The notes under the pieces were generated by a model. The model made no database searches. It was not told the DNA's origin and was given only the letters and a program-made list of their open reading frames with translations. 64,000 bases of DNA from Lepisosteus oculatus (taxonomy: Eukaryota > Chordata > Actinopteri > Semionotiformes > Lepisosteidae), in NCBI RefSeq assembly GCF_040954835.1, contig NC_090703.1, forward strand, positions 20,163,444-20,227,443. Direction: 5' to 3'. Within the stretch, counting starts at the first letter, position 1; each line of letters starts with the position of its first letter. The position numbers and the translations under genes are program-made. This document shows positions 1-12,200 of this stretch, piece by piece.

Positions 1-111
1 ACAATTTCTGGCTACAAAACCGCCTTGTTTTGCGTTATAAATCCCGTAATACTTTTTCTTTTTCCCGTTTACAACCATTTTTTTGCAATATATGCCAGGG
101 ACCTGTGCAAT

Positions 112-176
112 ACATTTATATCCATATTTATATCTATATCTATATCTATATTTACATCTATATTTATATTCATATG
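112..176. repeat. Degenerate TATATC/TATATT microsatellite
   Basis: Imperfect hexamer repeats (tatatc, tatatt, tacatc) run through this stretch. The open frames that cross it encode only low-complexity Ile/Ser/Tyr runs and are not genes. Confidence 0.75.
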
Positions 177-199
177 TGTGATACGATTTTTCTGTGTAC

Positions 200-372
200 T
201 GTTCTGTTCTAGTTTGTTCTTTGTGTATCCGGACTGTGAGTAACTCTTGTATTGTATTGGATGTATTGTACTATTATTATATAATTTGTTACACTGTGGT
301 GTGTTGTGTGTGTTAAGCTGCTGTTGCACTGCAATTTCCCTCACGGGATCAATGAAGTATCTATCTACTGAA
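200..372 (+). repeat. LINE-like 3' tail
   Basis: The segment ends in aatttccctcacgggatca followed by atgaagtatctatctac. This matches the pattern of a common fish non-LTR tail (TTTCCCT..GGGATYAATAAAGTATCTATC). The body upstream is T-rich and degenerate. Family assignment is from memory of the motif, not a search. Confidence 0.5.
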
Positions 373-519
373 ACCTCAGATGTGACGCATGCTCCAGCTA
401 CGTTTTTTTCGTTCATGACAGAAAAAAAAAGATTGAAATGTTAGGTTAGTTACATAACTGTTTTTCAATATTTCTAAAAAAAAATCCGAAAACGTGTTTT
501 GCCACTTTATTAGAAAATT

Positions 520-585
520 ATTTGGGGGGGCACGTTAGCCCACATGGGGGTGGGGCACTGGCCCCCCCCTTAGCGACGGCTGTGC
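520..585. mobile_element. Possible hAT-type element terminus
   Basis: A G7 run, a gggggtgggg block and a C8 run followed by ttagcgacggctgtg resemble the GC-rich ends of fish hAT elements (compare the better copy at 7898-8633). No target duplication is visible. Confidence 0.3.
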
Positions 586-959
586 TGCCTTCCTACCCAA
601 GGCGTCCAGACACAGGGCTCTTTTAAGAAAATGATAGGCTGATCTAGCTACTAAACTACCATACGAGGAATATTGGCCCGAAGGCATCCCCTCGTTTGCA
701 ACTTTTCTTAGCTTATATGCTTTAACGCATAGAAATTGTTAAAAGCGTACTTTCTGTGAGAATATTTTAAGGGTTTCAAGGTGGACATCGCTAGGATAAG
801 AGGCCGGGCTTCTGAGAAATCTTATTCTGATCTGGACAACAAGCAATGGAGAAGTGCACAATGAGATGACAGTTTTCGAAATAAATGTGAGCGGATAAAT
901 CAATCTCTCCCTCACCGTGCAGAAGAAGGTATTGTATACAGTGCTGTACCCGCCCATGC

Positions 960-1084
960 GCATAGATTGGCCCGTCATTAAGTCCGCCCCATATTGCCTC
1001 TGAATCAGGCTGCTCTGATATATAACAAAGATCTCTTCAAGCCGTTATCAGTTTTCTGCTGATCTGACAGCGACTCTGTAAAGG
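960..1084 (+). promoter_or_regulatory. LGMN: Candidate LGMN core promoter and noncoding first exon
   Basis: The sequence shows an inverted CCAAT (gattgg, near 965), a GC-rich tccgcccc (near 982) and a TATATAA box at 1019-1025. A start near 1049 would give a short untranslated exon ending AAGG|GTAAGG at 1084/1085. The first coding exon at 3055 begins with an acceptor and 26 untranslated bases, so a separate upstream noncoding exon must exist. This is the best candidate seen, but no transcript supports it. Confidence 0.4.
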
Positions 1085-3054
1085 GTAAGGTAATTTACTA
1101 CAGAAATATAAAACCTAGTGTGTTGAGTCAGAATAATCCGTCTGTATGTGTGTGCGGGTTATGGAAAGAGTTACGGTGCAGGCGCCTGATGGCCAGGCAG
1201 TGAGTTTTTGGGAATGTCAATAACAAGCCTCTGGTGTGCATCCAGTCACGCGCCCAGCTGGCAGGCTAGCTATGTGAAAATAGCTCGAACCGTTACAAAA
1301 CCAGCTTACCGCTGTTGACAACCGAGAAGGATTGTTTCATACTTATTGGATCTCTGGCAATTGTGCAGGATATGAAGGTCGCACATGACACTATAGTTGG
1401 AACCTGCCGCTTTATAAATGTTATAGACGAAATCTATAAACCTGTCGCGTGTTTAGCAGTTATCGACCTCTGTTAATATGACCACATTATTCACTGTTAA
1501 GTCACAAAAGATGGGGGAAAATGCTAAGGCAGCAGAGCGCAGCACAGTGAATGCTGGGAGTGTTTAAGACCAAACGCTTCTTTTTTTATTGCTCCTACCA
1601 AGTTAAATCATTAACCTCGCGGTAATTACACGAGAGAAAGCCGTGGCTTTCGCCTACTAAATATAGGAGATATCGATCTTATTTTACTTGAGTGACTGCT
1701 TGGTCGTCGTGTATCGCACGTTTAGCTACGGGAAAACCGCACGTTTCATGTCGAGACAAGACAATTCCGTGGAAATCCACCACACCTAGTACTAGTAGTA
1801 CAGTACATACTGTGTTGTATCTGTCTGACGAACGCCAAATCTCCTGTGGCGATTCTGCCCGTTCCCAGGGCCGTAGACCGTCCCCAGTCAGCCTTCGGGA
1901 AGCTCTAGGATGGTAGTTCCAAGTCACAAAGAAATGTTATTAATATCGCGCTGAAAAAAATAGATGAAACGCTACGTTTTGGCCGCTGAGTCTTCTTCAG
2001 GTGTCAAGCTCGTAGAGGCTTCGCCGCATCATATCCTAGTAGTACTAGTACTTTGTAAACAAACGTCGGCTAGGAAACAAAATCGAAAAAACACCATGAA
2101 ATACAGACAAAACATTATCCGTGCATTTGAATTGTCAGGCTTTTGTGTTGCTTTAGTCGATAGGTGGAAAAATATTAGACTAGAAAGATAAACTGTAAGT
2201 AGATATGTAAAGAAAATATAGGACTCCTGTCCTGCAGTCCTTGATTTTCATTGGTTTTTGCTTTTAGTATAGCAGGAGTTTAGCGTCCTCTAGATAAAGA
2301 GTCATTAAAGAGTCGGCTCTTTAATGGCAATATTATTTTCATATTTAAAAACGGAATAAACTATCAAAAAAGTTGCGAATACTTGTGTGAGAACATTAAT
2401 TGTTTAAGATGACGGTAATGTGATGAATAATTTCAGGATGACCTTTACAGTGAAAAGCACTTTCTAATGAAGTGGTAGTAGATACACTTTAGTAATCCGA
2501 TATATGCAGATAGAGAGTAGGTTTCAGAATTAAAGATCACATCTTTCTTATACTTTATTACCGATAAAACCCAGCCAAAGGGAGTTATGCTGTGGTTTGG
2601 AACAATCATAAAAAAAAAAATACAATTTTTTGCTTGTTAAGACAGTAGGGGGAATAGGCTTTTGCTTTTTTTTTAAATGCATTGCTGTATCTGTTTAAAT
2701 GGTTGTTGAAAAGTTATTTTTTAATGAATTCCTCTGAAGTAACTTGCGACAAGGAGATTTTAGCTGGAACAGTAAATGCTACCTTTTTCACAGGTTGGAA
2801 ATCTTATAGGTGTCTGACAGGAGATAAATCTTTAATGTCTTGGAGGTAGCATTGAGATCAAGGCTGTGTCAGCAGCAGCCGCTGTTACCCCTGCGTTCAC
2901 CTCAGGTCGTCGGGAAAGAGGGCTGCGAGTTGTGTAACAACTCCTCCTGTCAACGTCGCTACTAAGGCAGACCTGGAACCTTCTTCACATTTCTACCCAA
3001 AAAGTCTGGAAATGTCAGAGTTAAAAAAAAAAGTCTGCATGTCTTCTTTCTCAG
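1085..3054 (+). other. Inferred LGMN intron 1 / upstream region
   Basis: No coding exon is seen. It contains two small CTAGTACTAGTA-like palindromic patches near 1785-1805 and 2035-2050, and ends with the polypyrimidine acceptor ttctttctcag at 3054. Confidence 0.4.
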
Positions 3055-3080
3055 AGGGGCAGGACTAAGGCAGCGTCAGG

Positions 3081-3224
3081 ATGTTTCTGAAGACTGTAGC
3101 GCTGGTGGGCCTTTTCCTGGTCCTGGGTGCGAGGGCTCTTCCACTGCAAGAGGCAGAGAACGGTGGGAAGAACTGGGTGGTGATCGTCGCAGGCTCCAAT
3201 GGCTGGTACAACTACAGACACCAG
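3081..3224 (+). CDS. LGMN: LGMN coding exon 1 (signal peptide, start of protease domain)
   Basis: Residues 1-48. The start ATG lies 26 nt after the acceptor at 3054 and is followed by a Leu/Val-rich signal peptide, then [19 protein letters not shown], the first strand of the legumain fold. Donor CAG|GTATTT. Confidence 0.96.
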
Positions 3225-6200
3225 GTATTTGTATCCATATGTTATTTTTCCAATTATAACAGTGCCACTTTTGTCCAAAGAGGCACTCATTTGTGCCCAT
3301 TCATGCAGCTGGGTATTTTATTCGAGCAGTCTCTAGGAAGTGCCTTGCTCAAGGGCCCAATGGGAATGTCTCACCTGGCTTTTGATCCCCAGAACCTTAG
3401 TTGCTTGTCCAGAGCCCTGATCACTGCTCCAGTTTTGAAATTAGCCTCACTTCACTCTGGTAGCCTTTAGCTCAAGTTCCATTTGTGTTAGCCAGACAGT
3501 CTGAGCCTCTTGCAGCTTGCATATTGTGTAGTTTTCTCTCAGGGGTGTTGTGTGTATACTCACCCTGGTGTGTGTATTTGTTAACACAGAAATGGAGAGG
3601 ATGTAGCTGTTGAAATGGTGGAGTTACTTCCCCAAAAACGAGCCATCTGACTCTTTTCCAGTATTATAATAATCAACACCTAAATCTCTGGGAAAAAGAG
3701 TAATTTACTATAACAGACATATTACAGTGACACACAGAAACTACACATAAAACAATCACAATTACTGAAGTTTTTCATTACGTTGATGTGCTAAATACTG
3801 TAGTTTCATTTCTCTACACATGACAGAGTTGTCATCCAAGCATGTTGTCCTTTACTTTCAGAACAGCTTTTTTTGAGAAGTGTGTTCTGACAGCGTCGCA
3901 AAATTACTTTTAAAAGCTATGAGCCTGCAGATTTGGGAACCGCAGTACGTTCTGTTACAAATAAAGTGAATGAAAACCAATTAAAAAATAGATTTCAGGT
4001 TCATATGTATTCATATTTTGCAAAGATACTAAAATGTATAGGAACAAATAACAGGTTTATTCCATGCTGAAGAGAGATGAAAGAAAACACAACATTTCAA
4101 TCTTCTCTTTTCAGCATGGAATAAACCTATTACTTGTTCCTTGTCAGCCTACGCATGCTGACACAGCTACCCACTTGAACTACTAAAATATATACTACAT
4201 TTCTGAAAACTAAAAAAATATACTTTTAGATGAATAACGTCTGTTATACTAGTAACATCTATTCTGTTTAAGATGCTGTTTATTCAGCTTGAACCTGTTA
4301 CCCTTTAACCCCCTTTGCCTAATTGCTAATATTTGGAAAAGAGTACTGAGAGAATTGACAGAACAAAAGAGTGGACAAAGCATTGAATGAAAAATGGGAA
4401 ACACTTAACATATCGAGACTCACATTATAGGAAAGGACTGCTTATCAAGGTGAAGCAAGCAGTATTCTGTACTTATAAGAAGTGACTTGCACTTTGTGGC
4501 TTTCGTGATAAGCACACCACTGTTAGTGTTGTTTACTGTACTTCCTTTTGCTCTGCTCAAACTTACAGCTGGGTGTTCCTTTCGAAATTCAGCTGGAATT
4601 ATGAAATACCAATAAATCTATTTTAAGATGTGAAGTAGTTCCCTGTCTAGACACCTGGACATTTCACAGAAAGTGTGTTAATTTAGTAAAATGAGATTTT
4701 TCAATGCAATCATTTTTCCCTTTTTATAATTTGATTATATGGTTTATTTGACATGCAAATTACTCTTGGCCACAAGTAAATATATATTCTGTAATAGAAT
4801 TAATATTGAGGAAATGAAAGTTTTGAACACTTCCTAAGGCATGTGACGTTTTAAAATGGGATTTCCCCACAAAAATCTAAACTTTTCTTTTAATGGTTAA
4901 GAATTCAAGACCTAGAGCACTTCTGCTCACAAAACAAAGAGGTCTAGCTCCAAGAACCTATTTTTCTTTCCACTCTTGGTTGCTTTAAACCTCACATGCT
5001 GTGGTTTGCAATTTGCCTAATTATTCTGAAAAAGAATGCTCTAGTACAGTATATGATGTTACATCTCTTCTAGTTCCTAAGTATGTTAGTCACTCTGTAC
5101 ATTCACAAATTGAAAAGTGTGCAGCTGTTTGGTAATTTCACTATTTGTACAATGCTGAATGAATAAATTCCTAGAATGAAACAGCGGAAATAGTTCAAGC
5201 CATATTCTGTCCATCTTCCTTTTCAGTAAGCCAGTGCAGAATTAAACGCACTTGTCCAGCGTCTTACACAGCCAGTCTGTGCCAGGGAGATTGAAATCAC
5301 ATTTCTACTCGAACCAGGCCTCAGTGGGTGCCTTTTGAAATCTTGTCAATCGTTCACACAACAGTCCTCCTTATGTAAGGACTGAACCTGTGTGCTTGTG
5401 TCTCCGCCACATTCATCCATTTTCAGTCCAGAATTAGTCCAGTGCACTGCTGCCAGGCAGACAATAGGTACGAGACAGGATGCATCCTGGACAAAGTGTT
5501 TTTGGACTGCGAGAGACCACAGGGGCACCTGTAAACCATGCAGACTCCACACAGAAGACCCCTCAGGCTGGAATGGAACCCAGGCCCCAAGAAGTGAGAG
5601 GAAGCAGTGCTTGCTGCCTCACTCATCTCCACCATGTTTTTCCAATACATTCTGCTGTTGTTTTGTGCAGGCTGATGCGTGTCATGCCTACCAGATCGTC
5701 CATAAAAATGGCATTCCTGATGAGCAGATCATTCTCATGATGTACGATGACCTGGCTCAGAATGAAGAGTAAGTGCCCCTGACAACACAGGTTCAGGCAG
5801 CGTGGACACTGTGTTCTGCCTTGTGCTGAACTGAAGTATCACAGGCGTTCTTTTCTAACTTTCATATGACATTGAATACAGTACATGTTCATTACTGGTA
5901 ATAATGGAAACTACCGCGAAGATGCACGAGTGATCTTTTTTTTTTAAAAAAATTCCTCAGCAGTTTAAAAAAGCATTTGAACATGCTAAAGTAATCAGAC
6001 GATATCATATGCATCCTTTCAGGCATAACGTGAAGAGTCACAGGATTCCAATTCTTTACTCCAGTTTAACTTAATCTGTTTTAATCTGTAAAACGATGCT
6101 CTGACTGTTGTAGAATGTGTGACCTGAATAAGAATGTTGATGTTATCGGTTTCTTGTTACAAGCCTGAATTCTGTGAGGATGCTCTGTGTTGTGTCTTCA

Positions 6201-9200
6201 TAAGTGTGTTTCAGATATATATTAAAGGTTACTGTGTCTTTAAATGGAAAGTACAACACCATATTTTGGAGATAGAAAGAGTCGGCATCAATCAGTGCAT
6301 TTCAAACCACAGTAAAAGAAAAATGTACACCGTAAAACCTCCATTTTACATTACAAAATAGGTGATATTTCCTGTTGTGCACAGCGCCGTATTCTGTGAT
6401 TCAGAACAAGACAACCAAACTTCCGGTGACGTGATGTGGCCTTATAACGTTGTAAAGAAGCATGCTGTGAATCCATCTCTTTTAATCCAATATAAATATT
6501 ACTCTTGACTTGGAGACGGTTTAGTCCACAAATACTATTTACCTGTTAACTCTGCGTACAAATCCCATTGGAATATTATTTGCTCATGCATCGTATTACA
6601 TTAGTCATTACAGTGACCAGTGAGCAGGAAGGGCCGCATCATGTCACAATTCGTGGGAACTCTTGCTCCCGCACTGTGGCGGGACTAGGGGGTTTGTGAC
6701 AACATGGAGACTTACACAAACTTTACGATTTTGTGCTTAATTCGGAATTCGAACATTTTTACTATAACGTTAATGAATTTTTGTTGCCGAGATTTAATAA
6801 CAGGTCTGAGAAATTGGGACTGCAGTTCCCCTTTAAGTATATTATAAAACAGTGCTTATATAGCTACACTCAGTTTATTGCAAATATACCGTATATCAAT
6901 CACCACTGTCTAACACAATAGCGAGGTATTGTGTTTCAAGTTTTCAGGTTTATTACCTGTCATCTTCGACTCCATTTGTTTTTGAACACCTGCCAAATGG
7001 GACAAGAGCCCAGTTTCTTAACAATGTCAACCTGTAACCTTAATCTTTGTATCTGCCAGTTTCTTTTACTAGTGTTTCACTATGGTGGGATTTTATCATA
7101 TTTTATGGCTTTTGTCACAATGAGCCATTGTTAAAGTTGTACTTTGTCACTGCTGTCGCTGAAAATTGCATCATTTAAAAGTTCTGTGTAGCATTTGAAA
7201 GAAATCACTTCCACCTATATTCATCTTTATTAAACAATTTCCTCTGGCAGAGTTTTGTTGATTTCTTTGCAGCTAACCTGCCTGGGCTTCCTTTAAAAGA
7301 GATGTACAAGACACCACTCTGTTATGCAAATCAGTGACGTAGTTTATATTGCCTCCATTTTTTAGTTGATGTTTTGATGTGGTTCTGATCTGAGAAAGTA
7401 CAAATAACAGTGGATCACATGAAATACATGCAAATGTGATGCTCACTCCTCATCTTGGAGAACCAAAGCCTAACCTCAGCCTCCTCAGTGACTCCATTGA
7501 ATAAGCAATGAAGAAATCAAGCTTTCTGCTGTCATTGAACTGTCGAGCCAGACAAGTCTTCCCGAGTAAATTCAGATCAGGCTCAGTATCGATCCGGTGA
7601 CGGCACCTTGCTTGAATTTTAATTTTTGCAGTTTGGATCTGTCTGGAAAAGATGAAGAATAAATAAGTTGCAATTTGATTCCTGACAACAGAAAACATGT
7701 TTTTTAAATGGTGGTATATTTGAGATAAGCAGTGGCACTCCAGTGATGATGTGTGACAATACTGATGACTGATAATAACAATTACCTGTTATCTTTCAGG
7801 AATCCTACTCCAGGAATTGTGATCAACCGGCCGAACGGCACAGATGTGTATAAGGGAGTGGTTAAGGACTACATCGGGGAGGTGAGGCCTCCGAGTTCAG
7901 TGGCGTAGCCAGGAGTTTTTTATTTGGGGGTGGCAGGAACAGATATGGGGTGGCATTTTTAAATAGTATTTTCTACCTTCTAAAATAAGATGTACTGTTA
8001 AAAGGTGTCGTACTCTTCTTCTATACTGGTAACCCCTTTGAGGTGGAAGTGAGGCCCAAGCAGAGCGGGTTCGCGCAGAGCTTGTATTCACACCGGGTCA
8101 CGACTCTGAAGCACGAGGAAAGATCCTTGAACCCTGTTATTTCTCAACGTTTTTTCAGTCATATTTTGAAAGCTTCTTAAAAAGCTTTTCAAAGAACGGT
8201 CAGTAAAACTCATAATTCTCAATATAACAGAAAGTCTTGGTGAAGGTTTCACTTTGTTGGTTTTTATGTCATAAAAGGCTGTTTCCTTAAAAAAGTATTC
8301 ACCCATTACTGTTGAAATAAAAAGGGACAGGTACTTTGACTCATTCCTGTGATTTAATGTCAGTTATGATTATATTATACATTATCTTTCGTCCCCAAGC
8401 TAAAATCTTGCGCAACTTGGTGGCATGGGAATGATCTGCAGTGATCTGAAACATTTGCCTGCACTAACCATTTGCAGTATGGGCTACGTGTGCGTTCTGG
8501 AAAAGCACATTTCTTTTGTTGGTAAATGTACGACAATATGGGATTTTAGGTGGTGCCTAAAATGAGGTGGCAAAGCCTTAATTAAGGGTGGCAACTGCCA
8601 ACCAGTGCGAGCGACCCCTCTGGCTGCGTCCTGTCTGAGTTGTGGTCACTGCGTTCCACTTCATTCTCACAAGGAGCACTGGAGATTTCCCTTATTTAGG
8701 ACAGGCAGAACACCTACAAAGACAAGTGTAAAGTAAAGGGCAGCAGGGTAGAAGGAAGATAAACTGCTGTTTTCGTGCCAGCATTTCTACATTTCTAAAA
8801 AGAAGCCCCAGGCTGGGGGGGGTAATTACAAAAGAAAACGCTGTCTCTCACTTTGACATTCCTCAGGTTTGAACATGTTAAATGGGCTTCACCCACACCG
8901 TGCTTTTGACACTTTACGGTCAGATCTGGATGTGTTAGTTGCCCCACTTTCCTACTATTTTTTTCAGTCCAATCCCTCCAGTCGTGCTCCTTTCAGTTGT
9001 TTCCCATTTTTGTTTTCCCTCGCTGAACCCTCTTCCGTTGTGCTGTCCCATAGGATGTGACACCTGCCAACTTTCTGGCTGTGCTGAAAGGGGACGCGCA
9101 GGCGCTGAGGGGCGTGGGGTCGGGAAAAGTGCTGAAGAGGCAAGTACACCAAGAACGATGAGGAATTCAGCAGTTCTGCTTTTTCCTGTTATTGTGTAAA

Positions 9201-12200
9201 AAGTTTTTACTGTAGAGCTTATTTTCCATTTTACTTTGGAGTTCTGGACAAGAGCGATTCTGAAAGGGTGTCTGTCTAGCCCTGTGTGAGGATATTAAGT
9301 GGGATTTATTTCTGAGTACCGTGTTTGAGTACCTACAGTATAATGCCTCTCCAATAACTTTAATACCCTTCTGTGGTTTTACTATTCGTCATCTTAAAAG
9401 AAATCTAACAGGCTTTCATTGTGCTTTATATATCTTTTACCCCAAAGTGGACAAGTAGCATTTGTAGGATTAGCGGGTTAAACCTGATTTACTTACTGTG
9501 GGTATTCAGTCCTTTCCAAGAGGACAGGAGCTCCTCTGATGCTGAAGTACTGTACACAGAGAGCATCAGGAACTAGAGTTGAGATATCCGTGCCAGAGCT
9601 CTTTCCCAGCTGCCTCTCCCACTGTCCACTCCCAGAATTCTGCGCCAATCCCCTGCAGATTCAATATATTGTTTAGTGTGAAAGTTTGCTAAATAGAGCA
9701 TTAAACCGTAGATGGGTAAAGATAATGTTAAATATTTTGATTCCAGTATTTTGGTTTGCTTAATATAAAAAAGGAAGAAATTAGTTTGCAATGCAAAACT
9801 TTCTCTTTTTTTTTTACTTTTACTGAAATAATTTATTTGACACGCATTTGCAGTTTAAATGAATGTCTTGATGAGTGCATTTCCTTCAGATGTCTGTCGT
9901 GGGTTTTCCTCTTTTGTTTGCTTATCACAGTATTTAATTCCCTAAATCTTTATAGTTAATATTTCATTAATTACACTATGCTTTAATTTTGCAATAAAGG
10001 GTCATGACTAAAGGGTTTTGCAATGTTGAGTCACTGAAGGCATACTGATGCCTATGTAATGGGTGCAGACCATGAAATGGCCCCTAAGCTCAAGTGTTTT
10101 TTTTGTCCGTTGTGCATTTACCTCTGCCAGCTTCCTTGTTTTGCTGAAAAACCACCAGGCTCTATTGAGGAAGTTACTGCAGAGGGCATTGATGCCTTTT
10201 GTCTTTTTAGTCATTGTGTTCACCTGTGGAGTCAGACCAATGTTTTTTGAAAATTCTTTCTTTTTATCTGCTTCTCCTTGGCAGTGGTCCCAACGATCAT
10301 GTGTTTGTTTATTTCACGGATCACGGTGCCCCTGGGCTCCTGGCATTTCCAAACGATGATGTAAGCAGTTTTTTTCTAATTTCTCAGGAAGGCCCAGATT
10401 GCACACACAGTATGCCTTAATGCACAGAATCATACTGCTACCAGTGATTCAGTAGACCTTTGTTCTTGTGATGATGATGATTCCTGGGAGGAAGTGTGGA
10501 AAACGGTCATAATAATATAGCCCCACCCAGGAACGTTGTTTTTCTCATCTGGTCTTGTGACTCTTGGTTAGGTATCACTCTGTTATACAGTAGCCTGATG
10601 CACTCATTTAAATTGTATTCTAAAAAAACTTATGTTCTGTTTTTCAGCTCCATGTGAAAGACCTTAAAGATGCTATCAATTACATGCATAAAAACAAAAA
10701 ATACAAAAAGGTAATTTATTTTTTTTTTAAACAAAAGAGGACACTTTAGCACTATCCATTAAAACATAGTGGTGTGTCTGCTATACTCATAAATCCACTG
10801 CTTGGCAGTTGTTTATGCTATTATCTCGTGAATTACTATGACAAATTCCAGTTCATTCCTAAAAAAGACAACGTGTAAAAATTCTCATAAATTCCTGAAG
10901 TTTGAATAGTTTTCACAACTGTTTTTGCTAGTTTCAACAAAGCTTTGGCGCAGTGTTTTAAAGTTAATAAATAACAAATCTGTATTTTAGCATTTGGAAA
11001 GTCCCTGGGGCATGAGCCTAAACATTAGATAGCCTCCATCAGCTCTGAAGATAGTCAGATAATGTCCATTTGCAATCTTGGACAAGTATCGAATTTGAGA
11101 GGAGGCCAGACAGAACAGCTCTGGGTTTCCATATGTACCACAATCATGTTTGCTATTGACATGTCCTAAAGCTTACCTTGAGATCAAAGGGAAAATAATT
11201 GCTGAATCCCCCAGACCTTGTGAAAACGAGCAAGGATCAGACGTTTTAGTGCTGTGTGTGGTGTCCACAGATGGTGTTTTACATTGAAGCCTGTGAGTCA
11301 GGGTCCATGATGAACCACCTGCCTGCTGATATTGATGGTAAGTCATCACTTCTGGACTGTTGAGACAAAAAGAACAATACAGGGCTGTGATGATGAACAG
11401 CTTAATTTATACAATCTAAACTTCCAAGTCTACACTTCAAACATACTTCAACATAACTCTGGTTATTAAGAGCTAAATGGGTTATTTGGTCGAGATGATC
11501 TCTAAGTTAGGAAATTACAGTTAAACTGTGTTCTTTAAAGAACAATGACTTCGTGGTTAGATATAAGACGTGCTGAATTGGGATTCTTTAGGACCAAGAG
11601 CTGAGACACCCGTCTTGAACGTCAACTCTGTTTTAGGTGCAGTATTTAATGAAAATTACTTTCGAAGATACCGAATGCTGCTGTATTACATTTATTTAAA
11701 AGCCTCAAACAGCACCTTCCTTTTCTCTGTTCCTTTTCATTACTGATAGTCAATTGGAAGGTGTTCACTGCCTCAGTTTGCTTGGCTAGTGGAAACACTT
11801 TAAGAGAGGCACATGACCTCCAGTTAAAGTCGAGCTCACAGTCCCACACAAAGTGTGCTTCCCTTCTTCAGTTGTCATTTCTGTGCAGTCAGCAGGATGC
11901 AAGGTCAGGCTGCAGTGTGTCACATCACAAGGTCTGCTTGTGACGGCTGACTTGCAGTTAAAGTAAAATTGTGACTAGCTGAGGTTTTATGATGAGATCA
12001 AGGTTCTTCTTCAGGTTTTTGCTTGGAGGCTCCTGTCTTTCAGTTTGAATTTTTTTGCAACATATTATATTTGAGATGTTTCCCCTCAATTCTAAGGTCA
12101 AGAGGCTTGGTTATATTCCTCATTAAATGAGATTTGCAGTCACTACTAGTATCAATATTTCTTGCACTTTAACTGAAAAAGAGAAAATGTACATTTATAA

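Larger units (their letters stand above)
1..940. other. Intergenic repeat remnants upstream of LGMN
   Basis: No gene is recognised here. The stretch holds a TATATC-type microsatellite near 112-176, a LINE-like 3' tail ending near 370 and a G/C-homopolymer-rich piece near 520-580 that resembles the end of a hAT-type element. The remaining bases show nothing I can classify. Confidence 0.5.
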
